Assembly: GCA_023525715.1 (NCBI GenBank) | Contig: CM042016.1 | Coordinates: 83,271,882-83,335,881, forward strand | Length of the DNA stretch: 64,000 bases | Origin: Cichorium intybus | Taxonomy: Eukaryota; Streptophyta; Magnoliopsida; Asterales; Asteraceae | Reading direction: 5' to 3' | Part shown: positions 24,715 to 35,184 of the stretch, piece after piece | Layout: each line of letters starts with the position of its first letter | How positions within the stretch are numbered: position 1 is the stretch's first letter | Position numbers and translations under genes: made by a program | The notes under the pieces: generated by a model | What the model was told of the DNA's origin: nothing | Database searches by the model: none | The model's input: only the letters and a program-made list of their open reading frames with translations

Positions 24715-25968
24715 TCACCAACCAGTGTTTTTATCACCGATCAGTGTGTCACCTTCTGCACTAATATAAAAACCATAAAACTCAGGAGGTAGTCGTACTC
24801 TACTGGATCTGCGAAGGGGAGTTGGAGATATGTTAGTTTTCTCAACAGGAGTCTTATCCTTGGGTTGAGTACCAATGTCAACTATAGGTTCTTCATTGGT
24901 TGACTCTTGAATTTCTTCAAGATCAATTTCACTCCCACTAGTTTCATTGGATATAAGGTCTCTTTCGAGAAACTCTCCTCTTCGAGCAACAAACACTTTG
25001 TTCTCGGAAGTCTTGCAAAACAAGTACCCAAAGGACCTTCGCGGGTAATCGACGAAATGACACTTCTCTGTGTTCGAGCTTATCATGAGCTTCACTCCGA
25101 ACGAAGACTTCACAACCCCAGACTTTTATATGTGCTAGTGAGGGACGTACTCCACTCCACATTTCAGAGGGTGTCTTAGCAACCTTCTTAGTTGGGACGA
25201 GGTTTAAGATATTAGCTGCAGTTTCTATGGCATGACCACAGAAACTTATTGGAAGTGTAGCATGACTCATCATAGATCGAACCATGTCTAACGGTGTTTG
25301 ATTTCTTCTTTCAGATACACTGTTGTGCTGCGGTTTTCTTGGAGGAGAGAATTGTAAACGAAGCATCTATCGGAATGAAGCATCTTAATCTTCTTGCCCA
25401 GCTGATTCTTTATTTCGTTTTGAATTTCTTTGAACACCTCAAAAAATTCCGACTTATGTTTAATCAGATAAACATAACCGTATCTACTGAAGTCACCAGT
25501 AAATATCACAAAGTAGCATTCACCTTGTCTAGTGACAGATCTGGACGGTCCACAAACATCTGTGTGGATTAGTTCCAACAGATCCTTTCCTCTTTCACAG
25601 CTTCCTGTGAATGGCAATTTAGTCATCTTGCCAAGTAAGCAAAACTTGCATACATCATCCGAATTTAAGTCGAATGATTCCAAGATTCCTTCTGACTGGA
25701 GCTTCGCGATGTGATTCTTGTTTATATGACCAAGACGATAGTGCGATAGACGTAATTTATCGAGAACATTCTCGTTAGAATCAACATTCAAAGTTATACT
25801 ATTATTTCTACAAACACAAACAACACTTTCATATATGCCATTACAAGGACTAGCTATAAAATAAAAACAATTATTTTTATAAACCAAAATGTTACCATTA
25901 TCATTATCAAAATAAAACTTGAAACCATCCTTAAACAAAGCATAAAATGCAATAATGTTTCGAGCCAT
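24715..25968 (-). pseudogene. pol: copia integrase
   Basis: The GAG-pre-integrase part has LRLSHYRLGHINKNHI (HHCC histidines) and CKFCLLGKMTKLPF (cysteines) near 25620-25760. The core has LELIHTDVCGPSRS (first Asp) and YFVIFTGDFSRYGYVYLIK, then GKKIKMLHSDR (second Asp, near 25375). A frame change follows near 25330-25370, then FSPPRKPQHNSVSERRNQT with the expected catalytic Glu region. The C-terminal region near 24944-25250 keeps MWSGVRPSLAHIKVWGCEVF. A linker with TPLRRSSRVRLPP (24790-24830) leads to RT. Broken by at least two frame changes. Confidence 0.88.
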
Positions 25969-26995
25969 TTCTCACGAGTAGCAACAATTTAATAACTTAA
26001 TCGAACTATCAGTATTCAACATCAGCTCAAAACTCCTGATCCTTGTAACAACAGCTTTCTTTCTGTTTCCCATGATCATGTTAAGCTCCCCATGCTGCAG
26101 CTTCCTACTTTTCCTTAGTCCCTACATATTAGCACAGATGTGAGTACCACATCCTGTATCAAGGACCCAAGAATTAGAAGTCATAGTACTATACAATTTG
26201 ATCATAAATATACCTGAGGTGCCACACTCTTTGACCCTGTTGTTCTTCAGGTCCTCCAGGTACATTGGCTGCTACGTTTCCAGTGTCCCTTCTATTGGTA
26301 GTAAAAGCAGACAGCCTCTTTCGGGTCACTGGTAGGGGCAATGTCGGATTCAGTCTTTCTCTTAAAGCCTTGGTTGCCCTTGGCTTTTCCCTTTCCTCTG
26401 GGATGAGAAAATTTCTTCTGTTTGCCACCACTGTGATGAATGGCTAGGACGAGAGCAGGGGAGTTAATTCCATGAGCCTGCTTCATGCTGGCCTCAGCAG
26501 TATTCAGCATCCCGTGTTAATCCATCATGGTCTTGTCAGGTTGTTCATGTTGTAGTTCATGATGAACTGTTGGTATGAACCAAAAAGTGAGTTAAGAACT
26601 ATGTCAATGGCTAACTCCTTAGGCAACTGGACACCAAGATTTTCCAGCTTGTCAATGTTCGACTTCATTTTTTGATCATGAGTACATACAAATGCTCCGT
26701 CTTGCAGTTTACAGGCAATCAGGGACTTGACGATCTCAAATCGGTCCTACCTAGCTTGCTCTTGGAACATTTCTTTGAGATGCAGGTTGATGTCGTATGC
26801 TACAACATTCTCAAAGCCCTTTTGGAGCTCCGAGGTCATGGTCGCCAACATCAGGCAGGCAACCTTAGTCGAGTCATCATAGTGCTTACTATTTCTTCAT
26901 CAGCAGCAGTATCATTTACATATGGGAGATCAGTGTCAAGGACATACTCTTTGCCCTCAAATGTAAAAGCAATCCTTAGATACTTTTTATTAGGG
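25969..26995 (-). pseudogene. gag: copia gag and protease-start remnant
   Basis: Gag words of the plant copia type are readable on the minus strand: GKEYVLDTDLPYVND near 26920-26965, then a helical region and INYNMNN near 26540-26565. A basic GKGKAKGNQGFKRK segment (26360-26400) precedes a degenerate zinc knuckle starting CFYYQ (26290-26305), where a stop follows. The left end of gag is lost at about 26995, so the initiator is missing. Confidence 0.75.
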
Positions 26996-27233
26996 GGTTA
27001 TAGATGAACTACGCAAAGTCATTATGTTGTCTTGTCATACGGATACTGTCTGACAGTGTCATTGATTTGTCTCATCTTAGATCATTGTGTCGTCTTGTGT
27101 ACAACATGAATATTCTAACCAGCTCTTTATGTTACTCATTGGCCTGTTATATTTTATCAACATTTGTATATAACATACTTGACTCTTATGGTAAACACAT
27201 CAAAAACAAATAACGTATAATTTAAGCGATGTC

Positions 27234-27786
27234 TGATGAAGGGGGTTCAGTTGGAGGGAATGTAGGGTTCGAAGAAAACGTTTTAGCTTATGTAATTAGT
27301 TTTGTTTAAAATTTTGTTTACTAACCAAATGACATATTAATCCTGACAATGTTTATATTGTCTTATGTCCAAGGCCACTGGTTCACCTACTGGAGTGGAT
27401 GATGAGCTTACAAACCTTGAGGTACATTTGAGAGACTTCAAGACACAAATCTTTCACTGATGAGAAGGTAAATTCAATTGGTTGAACGACAATTAGCTAA
27501 GACGGATATCATATTCCCGGGAACATTACCGGCGGAACTTAGAATCGTCCTGAAGGAGAAAATTCAATTAATACTTACCAAAATGTATGTCGACATAGAA
27601 CACTTTGTTACAGCCATGGGATTTATTGCAGAAGCATGTCACCCGCCTGTTACCACCCTTGAACGGCGTGAAATGATTGATACCGCATTAGCCATGATTC
27701 GACAATATATTGCATTGTTTGAAAATCACAAAGCAATGGCTAGGTTGCACGTATTTCATGTTCATGGTGTACCATTGCCAGATTAA
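27234..27786 (+). pseudogene. Hypothetical gene fragment, possibly spliced, no family recognised
   Basis: The clearest frame is 27478-27786, about 100 codons without a stop, reading ERQLAKTDIIFPGTLPAEL near its start and a mixed hydrophobic and charged helix-like sequence after (KEKIQLILTKMYVDI; LAMIRQYIALFENH). It lacks a plausible ATG at its left edge. An ATG at 27230 opens a short frame (MSDEGGSVGGN) that runs into a GTAATT donor-like site near 27293, so a multi-exon origin is conceivable. No zinc, protease or transposase motifs are visible. Codon usage and composition are less AT-rich than the surroundings. It may be a captured host gene fragment or part of the transposon. Confidence 0.35.
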
Positions 27787-28477
27787 GTTATCTTCAGTAT
27801 TATGTTAGTATTCGAATGATAATTTATTAGGTTATTTGATTGCAGTAATTTTGTAACATTTTCCTTTGGGAAACAGTTGAACATTGCTTGTTATGTCTTT
27901 TAGTAACTGTTTGCTACTATGGTGTCCTGCATTAGGAATCATTTGTGTTGTCGTGTCATTTGCAAAGCAGATCAGTGTGTGGTCCTTTCAACTTTAATAA
28001 TGACTAATGCGTAAATTGTATTTCCATATTACTATAAAAGAGATGTTTAGAACTTTGTTTGAAATCGTAGTTGGTTGCAAAGTTTACCAACAGTATCAAT
28101 AGTCTAAATCATGACTTCCTCAAACAGAGATCATGATATTAGTTTTCAAATGCTTCCCGTTTTCTTCCATAATTTAAAAAAAAACCAACGCAGACAGCAT
28201 AACAAACATCAAGAAGGATGCCACCAACCATTTTGAATTCTGGTTTGTTGCGTTCGGATGTGTGGTAACTCATGCTTAAAGCAATGTAGAACTAGTTGTT
28301 CACAAATTATTATGTGACGTTTTATTTGCCGCCTATTTTTATTTGATCGATCATCTACAAATCAAAAGTTTTGCTTGGCACCTGGTGCCGATGTTGTTTA
28401 TAGAAACCGTTAACCTTGCTAGTACATACTTACGTACCATGTATGTTGCAGTCGCCCTACACGACAATGGAAACTCC
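27787..28477. other. No gene seen
   Basis: AT-rich non-coding sequence between the plus-strand ORF and the DUF1985-like fragment. Nothing recognisable. Confidence 0.6.
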
Positions 28478-28744
28478 CTAGTCATAGCCTATGGCGTGGG
28501 AAGTTAGACCCGAAACGACGAAAAATTCCCTCGTTTTGGGATATTTCCCAAACCGCAAACCTGAAACGACAAAAAATTCCAATGGCCTATAAGATAAGCG
28601 ACAATTGCCTATCTGAAAATGAATGTGCTCCGTAGTATCTGCATCATTTGGAATAACTTCATGCATAAGCATTGCATGGCATAATATTGCATTTCCTCGC
28701 AGTGAGGAAATGTTCATCTGACCACCGAATGTCGTCTGTTTCAT
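28478..28744 (-). pseudogene. DUF1985-like fragment (MULE / Ulp1-type protein)
   Basis: An 88-codon minus-strand frame contains IHFQIGNCRLSYRPLEFFVV followed by SGLRFGKYP, which has the pattern of the DUF1985 core (W/HF.IG...RFS..EFA..TGL..G.YP) as I know it. DUF1985 is found in plant Mutator-like elements that also carry a Ulp1-type cysteine protease. The phrase EFFVVSGL occurs twice because of a short internal duplication (the CGAAACGAC.AAAAATTCC words at 28510 and 28563). A stop lies upstream of the frame's ATG and no Ulp1 catalytic motif is seen downstream, so it is a remnant. Family assignment is by pattern only. Confidence 0.5.
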
Positions 28745-29059
28745 AATCTCTGCACGTTGATCATTTTAACATCGGGTAATTTCCCAAATGTCTCTTGTCG
28801 AACTCTTTAGATCGGGTATTCGGAATATGAATTTATCGAGAGTCTGCACAACAATTGATATTTTTTAGTTTTTATAATACGACATATTATAAATATTAAC
28901 ATACATACAAAGGGTTTACAAATAAATTACATAATTTTTTAAATAAAATAAAGTATTTTCCATTAATTAAATATAAAACGACATTAAAAAATATTTTTTT
29001 AAAATCTTTTTCGACTTTTAAATGAATAACTTCATCTTACCATAATTATCAAATTCAAA

Positions 29060-29790
29060 AAAAATTCATTTTTAACCACAAAAAAAATTATTTCGCAATT
29101 TTAAAATTTTAAGTATTTTCGAAACTTTACCTATCTAAAAATATTATATTCGAAATTGAAAAAAAAAACAAATCACAGGTGCCTCATTTGCGAATTTACA
29201 AGCCGGCAATGCACAAAACGTGCATTGAACACTTGTACATTCACAATAAATTCTTTTTTAACCAAAACAAATTATTTCACAATTTTAAATTTTTTTCTAA
29301 AAATTTGCGAAACTTTACCCTACTAAAAATATTATTTTGGGAATTAAAAAAAACAGTATGTGCCTCATTTGTGAATGTACAAGCAGTTAATGCACAAAAC
29401 GTGCATCAACTGCTTGTACATTCACAATAAATTCATTTTGACAAAAAAATTATTTCATAATTTTCAATTTTTAACACTTTTGGGTACTTTATCCTTCTAA
29501 AAATATTATTTACGGATATAAAAAAAATCGCATGTGCCTCATCTACGAATGTACAAATAGTTAATGCACAAAACGTGCATCAATTGCTTCTACATTCGCA
29601 ATAAATTTATTTTTAACCAAAAATATAATTATATCGCAAATTTAAAATTTTTAACATTTTTCGGAACTATAGCTTTCTAAAAAATATTATTTTCGGAATT
29701 TAAAAAAATCGCATGTGCCTCATCTGCGAATGTACAAGCAGTTAATGCACAAAACATGCATCAACTACTTCTACATTCGCAGTTTATAGC
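29060..29790. repeat. Tandem array of about 180-bp repeats, each with a long hairpin
   Basis: The word TGCCTCAT begins units at 29180, 29361, 29535 and 29716 (spacing 181, 174, 181), preceded by a partial unit from about 29060. Each unit has a hairpin around AATGCACAAAACGTGCAT; in the second unit (29373-29423) the two 23-base arms pair with one mismatch around an AAAAC loop. The remainder of each unit is AT-rich and runs through TTTAACCA, TTATTTCGCA and AAAATATTATTTTCG. A 24-base T run follows at about 29803. Confidence 0.85.
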
Positions 29791-29898
29791 AGCAGCTGAG
29801 TTTTTTTTTTTTTTTTTTTTTTTTTTTGCTAAATGTGCTTTTTTACACGATAAATCTAAAGGAAAACATCTTAAACAAGATTAAAGTGTGAAAAATTA

Positions 29899-29934
29899 GA
29901 AAATAACCTCATTATCCGAGTAACCTTGAGCCAT
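29899..29934 (-). other. Candidate first coding exon on the minus strand
   Basis: An ATG at 29934-29932 in the context AAAATGGCTC opens MAQGYSDNEVIF before a stop. A GTTATT donor-like sequence lies inside (near 29910), so the frame could continue by splicing toward the DUF1985-like fragment. The exon is inferred from the promoter context, not from homology. Confidence 0.35.
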
Positions 29935-29994
29935 TTTGAGAGAGAAAATAGAAAGTTTTCCAAGTTGTTGAAGTGAAAATGAGAATATTTCTAG

Positions 29995-30002
29995 CTTTTA
30001 TA
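29995..30002 (-). promoter_or_regulatory. TATA box (TATAAAAG), minus strand
   Basis: Lies about 61 bases upstream of the ATG at 29934, with a CT-rich leader between, and immediately downstream of a GC-box-like G-run (30018-30053). This is a standard plant core promoter layout just inside the presumed element terminus at 30169. Confidence 0.5.
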
Positions 30003-30169
30003 CATGAAATTTTCGCAGGTGGGGGCGGGGGGCATTTTCGAAGGTGGGAGGCCATTTTCTCAGATGGCTCTCCTCATCTGTAAAAGTGTTGGCTATTTTG
30101 GTCATTTGACTTATTTTTTGCTATTTTTTGAAAAACCATTAAGTGATTAGGCTAAATTTGTCATTTTCT

Positions 30170-30314
30170 CTTGGACTACCTTCCTTAGCACCGGTGGAAT
30201 TGTTCTTCATCAAAGGTCTACTAGCAAATTGGTTTTGCTCGATGTTGGTTTTTCATGATCCCGCTTATAGTTGTTAATATCATTAGGTAGGATCCTTGTA
30301 TGTTTTAGTAAAAG
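30170..30314 (+). repeat. Copia-4 5' LTR remnant, left part
   Basis: Aligns with the reverse complement of about 35290-35400 in the minus-strand copia LTR (shared ACTACCTTCCTTAGCA and TTTTGCT phrases). Interrupted at 30315 by the solo LTR and continued at 32784. Confidence 0.65.
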
Positions 30315-30404
30315 TGTAACGCCCCGTTTATTTATTTTCGTATTATTGATTTAATTGTTTATTTAAGTTCCTATTTTAGAAAAATTGATTAAATAAATGT
30401 TTAT

Positions 30405-30405
30405 A

Positions 30406-30453
<48 letters not shown>
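30405..30453. repeat. AAT trinucleotide repeat
   Basis: About 16 AAT units inside the solo LTR. Confidence 0.95.
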
Positions 30454-30457
<4 letters not shown>

Positions 30458-31552
30458 TACTAGAAATCATATAATGACTTAAAAAGATATAAAATAAGAT
30501 AGGGGGCCTATTATGTCAAGAAAAGAAATCTAAATTACTAAACAAAGTGTTGTAGGGTTTAGAAGTGTTTAATATGGAAACTATAGGGATTAAATAGCAA
30601 ATCTTTTAACTCTTTTCATGAAAACCGATGGGGGTGGGGAGGAGGTATCGACGTTCGATTTTCAGCCTGTAACTTCATGATTTTACCCCAATTAAACCCA
30701 TTAAGATCAGCAATTAAAACCTACACTTGCTTCATATGTTCCCGTTCCATATAACTGCAAGAGCGAGAGAGAATGTCGAGAAAGGAGAAACGATTGAGAG
30801 AGAGAGAGAGAGAGACCTGTGGGGGAGGGGGACAGCCGTGGGGAGTGGGCTATGGTGGTGATCGGACCTGATTGGTCGGAGAAGGAGGTGGTGTCGGGCA
30901 TTTCTTGGTTGCAGCAGGTTCTGTCAGGTGGTAAGCTTCCTGTTGTACTCCCTTTTCTGTTCCGTTTGCCTCTGTTTTGTCCATCTCCACCATCGCCGGT
31001 AGCCCTTGGCTGCCGGATTGTTATTGTAGCGCCACCATGAGATCACCATGTGAGGGTGGTAGCGATGATTGATACATTCCAATTATTTGTGAGTTGTTCT
31101 TTTCGCGTCTATTAGTGAATACAAACCCGTTTCTCGTTTTTCTCTTTCGGCCGATCAAACCCTCGCCGACAGCCGTACGTCGCCGGCCGGCCGCCACTGC
31201 CCCGCCACGGAAGTGATGGTGGCTTGGTGTTGATTTCAGTCCCAAGACCAGGGGATGTTCTATGTGTTGACCATGTAATCGTGTTCGTTTCTTGTTTCGA
31301 TTCACACAAGTTATGCGTGTGGGTTTGCACCACCGCCAAGTCGCCGACTCACTATTGTACCACCGCCATTGAACCCCCACTGATTTGTGGTTATTGATGT
31401 TGTTCCATTTCAGTTTCCATGACTAGGTATAAGTCAAAAAATATTAATGCTTCATTGTACTTGGTATTGTTAGTGTGTTGACGGAAGATGTAGTTGTACT
31501 TCTTGAAAGGAATTTAGGGCGTGTGGCTTGCATAAGTATGATGAAAGGCAAG

Positions 31553-31779
31553 TGAAGCCTAGCCTAGCTGGGTGGATGCACCCGGGTTATATACTCATGT
31601 GGTGGAATGTCTGGAGTTCGAATCCGGCTAACCCCATGTGGGGGATTTTTCCCTGGAGGCGAGGCATGGTTGAGGGAAAAGGCCTTGCGCCTATGGTAAT
31701 CGCCAACCGCCCTGAGTGGCGGGGTCGAGTATCCTCTGGTGAGACCACTAAATTGTCGGTTTCAAAAAAAAAAAAAAAA
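31553..31779 (+). mobile_element. tRNA-derived SINE with poly(A) tail
   Basis: The 5' part resembles a tRNA gene: an A-box-like TAGCTGGGTGGA and a B box GAGTTCGAATCC about 45 bases on, the two internal RNA polymerase III promoter elements. A tRNA-unrelated body follows, ending GAGACCACTAAATTGTCGG, then a 16-base A tail (31764-31779). Length and layout fit plant SINEs. Target duplications are not evident. Inserted inside the solo LTR. The open frame across it is incidental. Confidence 0.75.
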
Positions 31780-32783
31780 CAACATTATTTTAACTGTGTT
31801 GTTAAATTTAGCCATCACAAATTTCCATAAAGTAAGGTAAGCACCTCCTACTTATTTGATAGTTTAATTGGGTTAGTGTATGCTTGAATACTTATAATTA
31901 TATATGTATTCAACATTCTCAACGTAGTCAGGTATTATGCATGGAACTTTGGATTTCACTTTGGTTCCACTATAAGTACGATGAAGACTAGAAAATAACA
32001 AAACATATAATTATTTGATTATATGATCTCTCATCTTCAAGTTCACGAGTGAGACATTAGTCTTATTTGAGTTTTATTACACTGCTCTAGGAACAAAGAA
32101 GGCTAGATGATTTATAATTTAATTAGTTAGTTACATTATCCTATTATAATATGAATATTTAAAAAAAATATTATTAAGGATTATTATATTACAATTCATC
32201 AAAGCCTAACCTAATTAGTACATGTATACGTATGTTAGGTTATTTGGCGAATTAAAGTGATTACGAGCACGAGGTATTATACTGCCAAAATCCAATGTGA
32301 GTTACACTAACTTGCATATCATATATTGACTATGCATGTAATGTGTATGTTTGTATGAATTCATGTTTATGTCCTTTTAATAAAGAGATGTGAAATAAAT
32401 TATGTGAATGTATGTGTATGTAATGTAACCGACCATGAAGGACACTAGGGAGAAGTGGTTCAGGTGGCTGGTCGTGACGAACCTTTTGGAGAAGGGCCAG
32501 CGGCTGAGGTACCGGGGACAGCCCTTCGGAGAACCGGCCCACATGAAAGAGTTGGTACCAACAATATGTTCTTAGGATAATGTGATGATGTTTATGCTAA
32601 GTTATTTTAAGTCTTTCGCTTTTTAATGTATTTATCAGTTTTATGTTTTGGTAACACCATTACTATGATATATACTATTTAATTGTTTTAAAATTTTTAA
32701 ATTTATTTAAAAGTTTTTGTGTTTAAAACTATATTTTAGATTTACTTAATGTTTTGTCATTGGAAAAAAATTAGGGTGTTACA

Positions 32784-32844
32784 AAATGTTACTTGCCTTA
32801 GATTAATTTTGTATGCTTCCGCTGCCATATTAATAAATCTAACA
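32784..32844 (+). repeat. Copia-4 5' LTR remnant, right part
   Basis: Contains TGTTACTTGCCTTAGA and TTCCGCTGCCAT, both also present on the minus strand in the copia LTR at 35185-36057. It ends TCTAACA just before the primer site. Confidence 0.75.
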
Positions 32845-32845
32845 G

Positions 32846-32858
32846 AGGTATCAGAGCC
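32846..32858 (+). other. Copia-4 primer-binding site (initiator Met tRNA)
   Basis: AGGTATCAGAGCC, one base different from TGGTATCAGAGCC, directly after the LTR end. Confidence 0.75.
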
Positions 32859-34617
32859 TATGCCTAATTGATATTTGCACTACATAAATTCTTGTTTGAC
32901 ATTTTTTTCGAAAATTCTATTATTTCTTGGATAAATGTATTTTTTTTGGATATTTGTGATTTTAACATGTTTTAAAATAATTTTTGGTAATTATCTCCAA
33001 AAGATTTATTTATCTTTAGCATTATTTTGAAAATTTGAAATTATTTCCTTTTTGGTAAAATACGAAATAGATAATTTAAATAGTTTACTTTATTTTAGGA
33101 TAATTGAATTAAAGTTAATCATTATTATGTCTCCTCACATGATTTGAATATTTAATTGGTTATTAATTATTGTCATTTGATTATACATGGATAATTAGCA
33201 TTAATTATTCAGTTCAGTTCAGTTATGATCCTAAATGTGTGATTTCTTGTTTAATATTAATTATTGACATGTGTCCTCACATTATTAGAATTTTAAATGG
33301 TGATTTAATATTATCATTTGAACACATATGTTAATCTGAATTAATATGATTAAACAGCTACTATTAAAAGGTTTAAAATATACCTTATACATTATATAAT
33401 TGTTTATATTATATTTATAATTAAGTTAAATATATCAACTTGGATCAACACTAGGTTCATCCATTCTAAGCACTTTAATATTGTTTAAGGAAACGACATA
33501 TAAAATGACCGTTCAATGGGTGTCCTTTTTGCTCACCACCGTTTGTGTGGACCAATGGAGTTACCGAAAGGGTTCAAACATGTTGATGTCAAGTTAAAAG
33601 TATTAACTTAACAATTATCCAAACAAAATTCTCGTTTAGTTAAATAGGAAAATGTGAAAATGTATGCTAATCCATGAAAACACACATTATTTCTTTATGG
33701 TCTATTGATGGAGCGTGTGTGGTTAACCGACACGTTAATTTGAGAATGGGTGAAATATGATGTGGCAATTCGGGTTTATGGTTGTTGATGGACCGTGTGT
33801 GGTTTATCGACACATCAATTTGAGACTATAAATGGAACGAATGTGCCAACGCGGTTTTGCATGGTTAATTCACAATCTTGTTTGTGGTCCTCAGTATCCC
33901 AGCCATAAAAGTAAGATAGCATATCTAAGATTCACATGTCATTGATAAGTTCAATGACTCTCAAAAGATCTATGAATTTCATAATGATTGAAATTGGCAA
34001 AGTGTATGTCTACCTAAATAACTTCATAGCGTGATTACGACATCCATTTTCATTAAGTGAAGTGAAATATGAATCCTAGCCTTGTTAAATAAATTAGGTA
34101 ATTATTTTTAAGGATAAATCAAACCCACTAAAACATAAATCAACAACTCTATCATGAATGATGTCTAAAATACATATTCTCCACTATAAAGAATATTACT
34201 TCTACATGGAGGAAGATATGATTTCTCATTTGGTCATAGTTAGTTTCTAAGATCATAAGATGATGCTAAATTAAGTGACCAGTTCATATAATTAGTTTAT
34301 ACTAATTATTATACAAACAACATAGGAAATACCATCATGGAATTGTATGATGTGTTAAAGACTACTAAAATTAACAAGGGCCACACATAGAAACTCCAAC
34401 TCTACACTTCTATAAAAAAAGGAAATGTCAAGGTGAGTAAAGCCAATTACTCCAAGGATTTAAAGGATTGGATTTTGGTTCCCTAACTCCAACCTTAATG
34501 TCAAGGACTACGAGAGAGGCTAACTCTGAGACACTTCAAACAAACCTAAAATACAATATGTTCCACTACAAGGTAAAAGGAAGAAAAAGATTGTAACATA
34601 GAGAATTAGGCCAAATC
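32859..34617 (+). repeat. Copia-4 leader and gag remnant
   Basis: From 32859 to about 33440 there is AT-rich leader with no gene. From about 33480 it shares the leader phrases AATGGGTGTCC and GGAGCGTGTGTGGTT with Copia-6. From 33690 to 34610 it is a close copy of 1-950, including the gag remnant (34360-34610) with the same stops. Confidence 0.7.
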
Positions 34618-34700
34618 ATAGAAGATGTCTACGAGAAACGTCATCCCGCCATCAGATGTTGGTCCATGTCTTCTTGGAGAAGAGGACGTGCAGACGTTTT
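34618..34700. mobile_element. 83-bp fragment of the MITE seen at 1813-2565
   Basis: Matches 2384-2468 (shared GTCTACRAGAAACGTC and TGTTGGTCCATGTCTTC words). Gag remnant ends directly on its left and RT remnant starts directly on its right, so a deletion has removed both MITE ends and about 4 kb of the ancestral element. Confidence 0.75.
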
Positions 34701-35184
34701 TGAAGATATTCAAGATGAGAGATTCTAAGATTAGGTGTATGCCTATACAACATGGTATGACATTAAGTAGAACCCCATGTCCCAATTCTAGTGATGAATT
34801 GGAAAAGGATGAGTTGGGTCCCATACGCTTAGGTTAGAGGATCGATCATATATGTCATGCTATATACTTAACCTAATGTCTCGTATGCCTTGAGCATGAC
34901 AAGTCATTATGAGCTTAATCTTGGCAACATCATTAGATCACAAAACCAAGAACATCTTAAGTATCTTAGGTAGATATAAGATTAGTTTTTGGAAATTTTA
35001 TATCCCATTTTAGGAAATCTTAAGTATCTTAGGTAGATATAAGATTATGTGGAGATCATAATATATGGTGGAGTGCATTCATTTCATTAGTTTATTATTG
35101 TGTTCCATTTTGCATGTTTAGATCCCACTTCTCGAGTATTGATTTACTCAAACGTCCACAATCGGTCATACTCTTGGAAGTAAG
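34701..35184 (+). pseudogene. Copia-4 RT tail and 3' untranslated remnant
   Basis: A short frame with KIFKMRDSKIRCMPIQHGM is the RT C-terminal region; it continues with the same decayed sequence as 5020-5340. The segment 35090-35184 is the copia 3' untranslated part, matching 7060-7140 in reverse complement. Confidence 0.7.

Larger units (their letters stand above)
23581..26995 (-). mobile_element. Copia-3: internal part of a minus-strand Ty1/copia element
   Basis: Reading down the minus strand: gag, zinc knuckle, integrase, RT and partial RNase H, with no LTR at either end. Both ends are abrupt joins. It has many stops but the domain order is clear. Confidence 0.85.
26996..30169. mobile_element. 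Unclassified stretch, probable MULE remnant with minus-strand gene start
   Basis: Bounded by the Copia-3 gag end on the left and by a copia LTR remnant on the right. It holds a plus-strand ORF of unknown family (27478-27786), a minus-strand DUF1985-like fragment (28478-28744), a hairpin repeat array (29060-29790), and, just inside the right edge, a minus-strand TATA box and start codon. DUF1985 domains are known mainly from Ulp1-bearing Mutator-like elements of plants, hence the proposal. The right edge (minus strand GAAAATGACAAATTTAGCC) would be the terminus; I could not find a matching left terminus or a target duplication. Confidence 0.4.
30315..32783 (+). repeat. Solo LTR, gypsy type, about 2.47 kb
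   Basis: Starts TGTAACGCCCCG and ends GGGTGTTACA. The flanks AAAAG (30310-30314) and AAATG (32784-32788) are a 5-bp target duplication with one mismatch. Removing it joins two parts of the Copia-4 LTR at a place matched by uninterrupted sequence at 35185-35400 (minus). No internal region is adjacent, so this is a solo LTR produced by recombination. Open frames at 30819-31380 are chance frames in its GC-richer part. Contains an AAT repeat, a GA tract (30797-30813) and a SINE. Confidence 0.85.
30170..35184 (+). mobile_element. Copia-4: sister copy of Copia-1, internally deleted
   Basis: Begins within a copia LTR (30170-30314 plus 32784-32844, split by a solo LTR), then a primer site, leader, gag remnant, an 83-bp MITE fragment, an RT remnant and a 3' untranslated part. 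From 33690 it parallels Copia-1 (positions 1-950 and 5020-5340), sharing decay. The middle of the polymerase is missing. It ends where a minus-strand copia LTR begins. Confidence 0.8.

Noticed and set aside
31590..31650. A tRNA gene
   Set aside because: B box and A box are present but no cloverleaf can be formed; it is the head of a SINE.
31528..31830. 100-codon protein
   Set aside because: The frame is a SINE body ending in its poly(A) tail.
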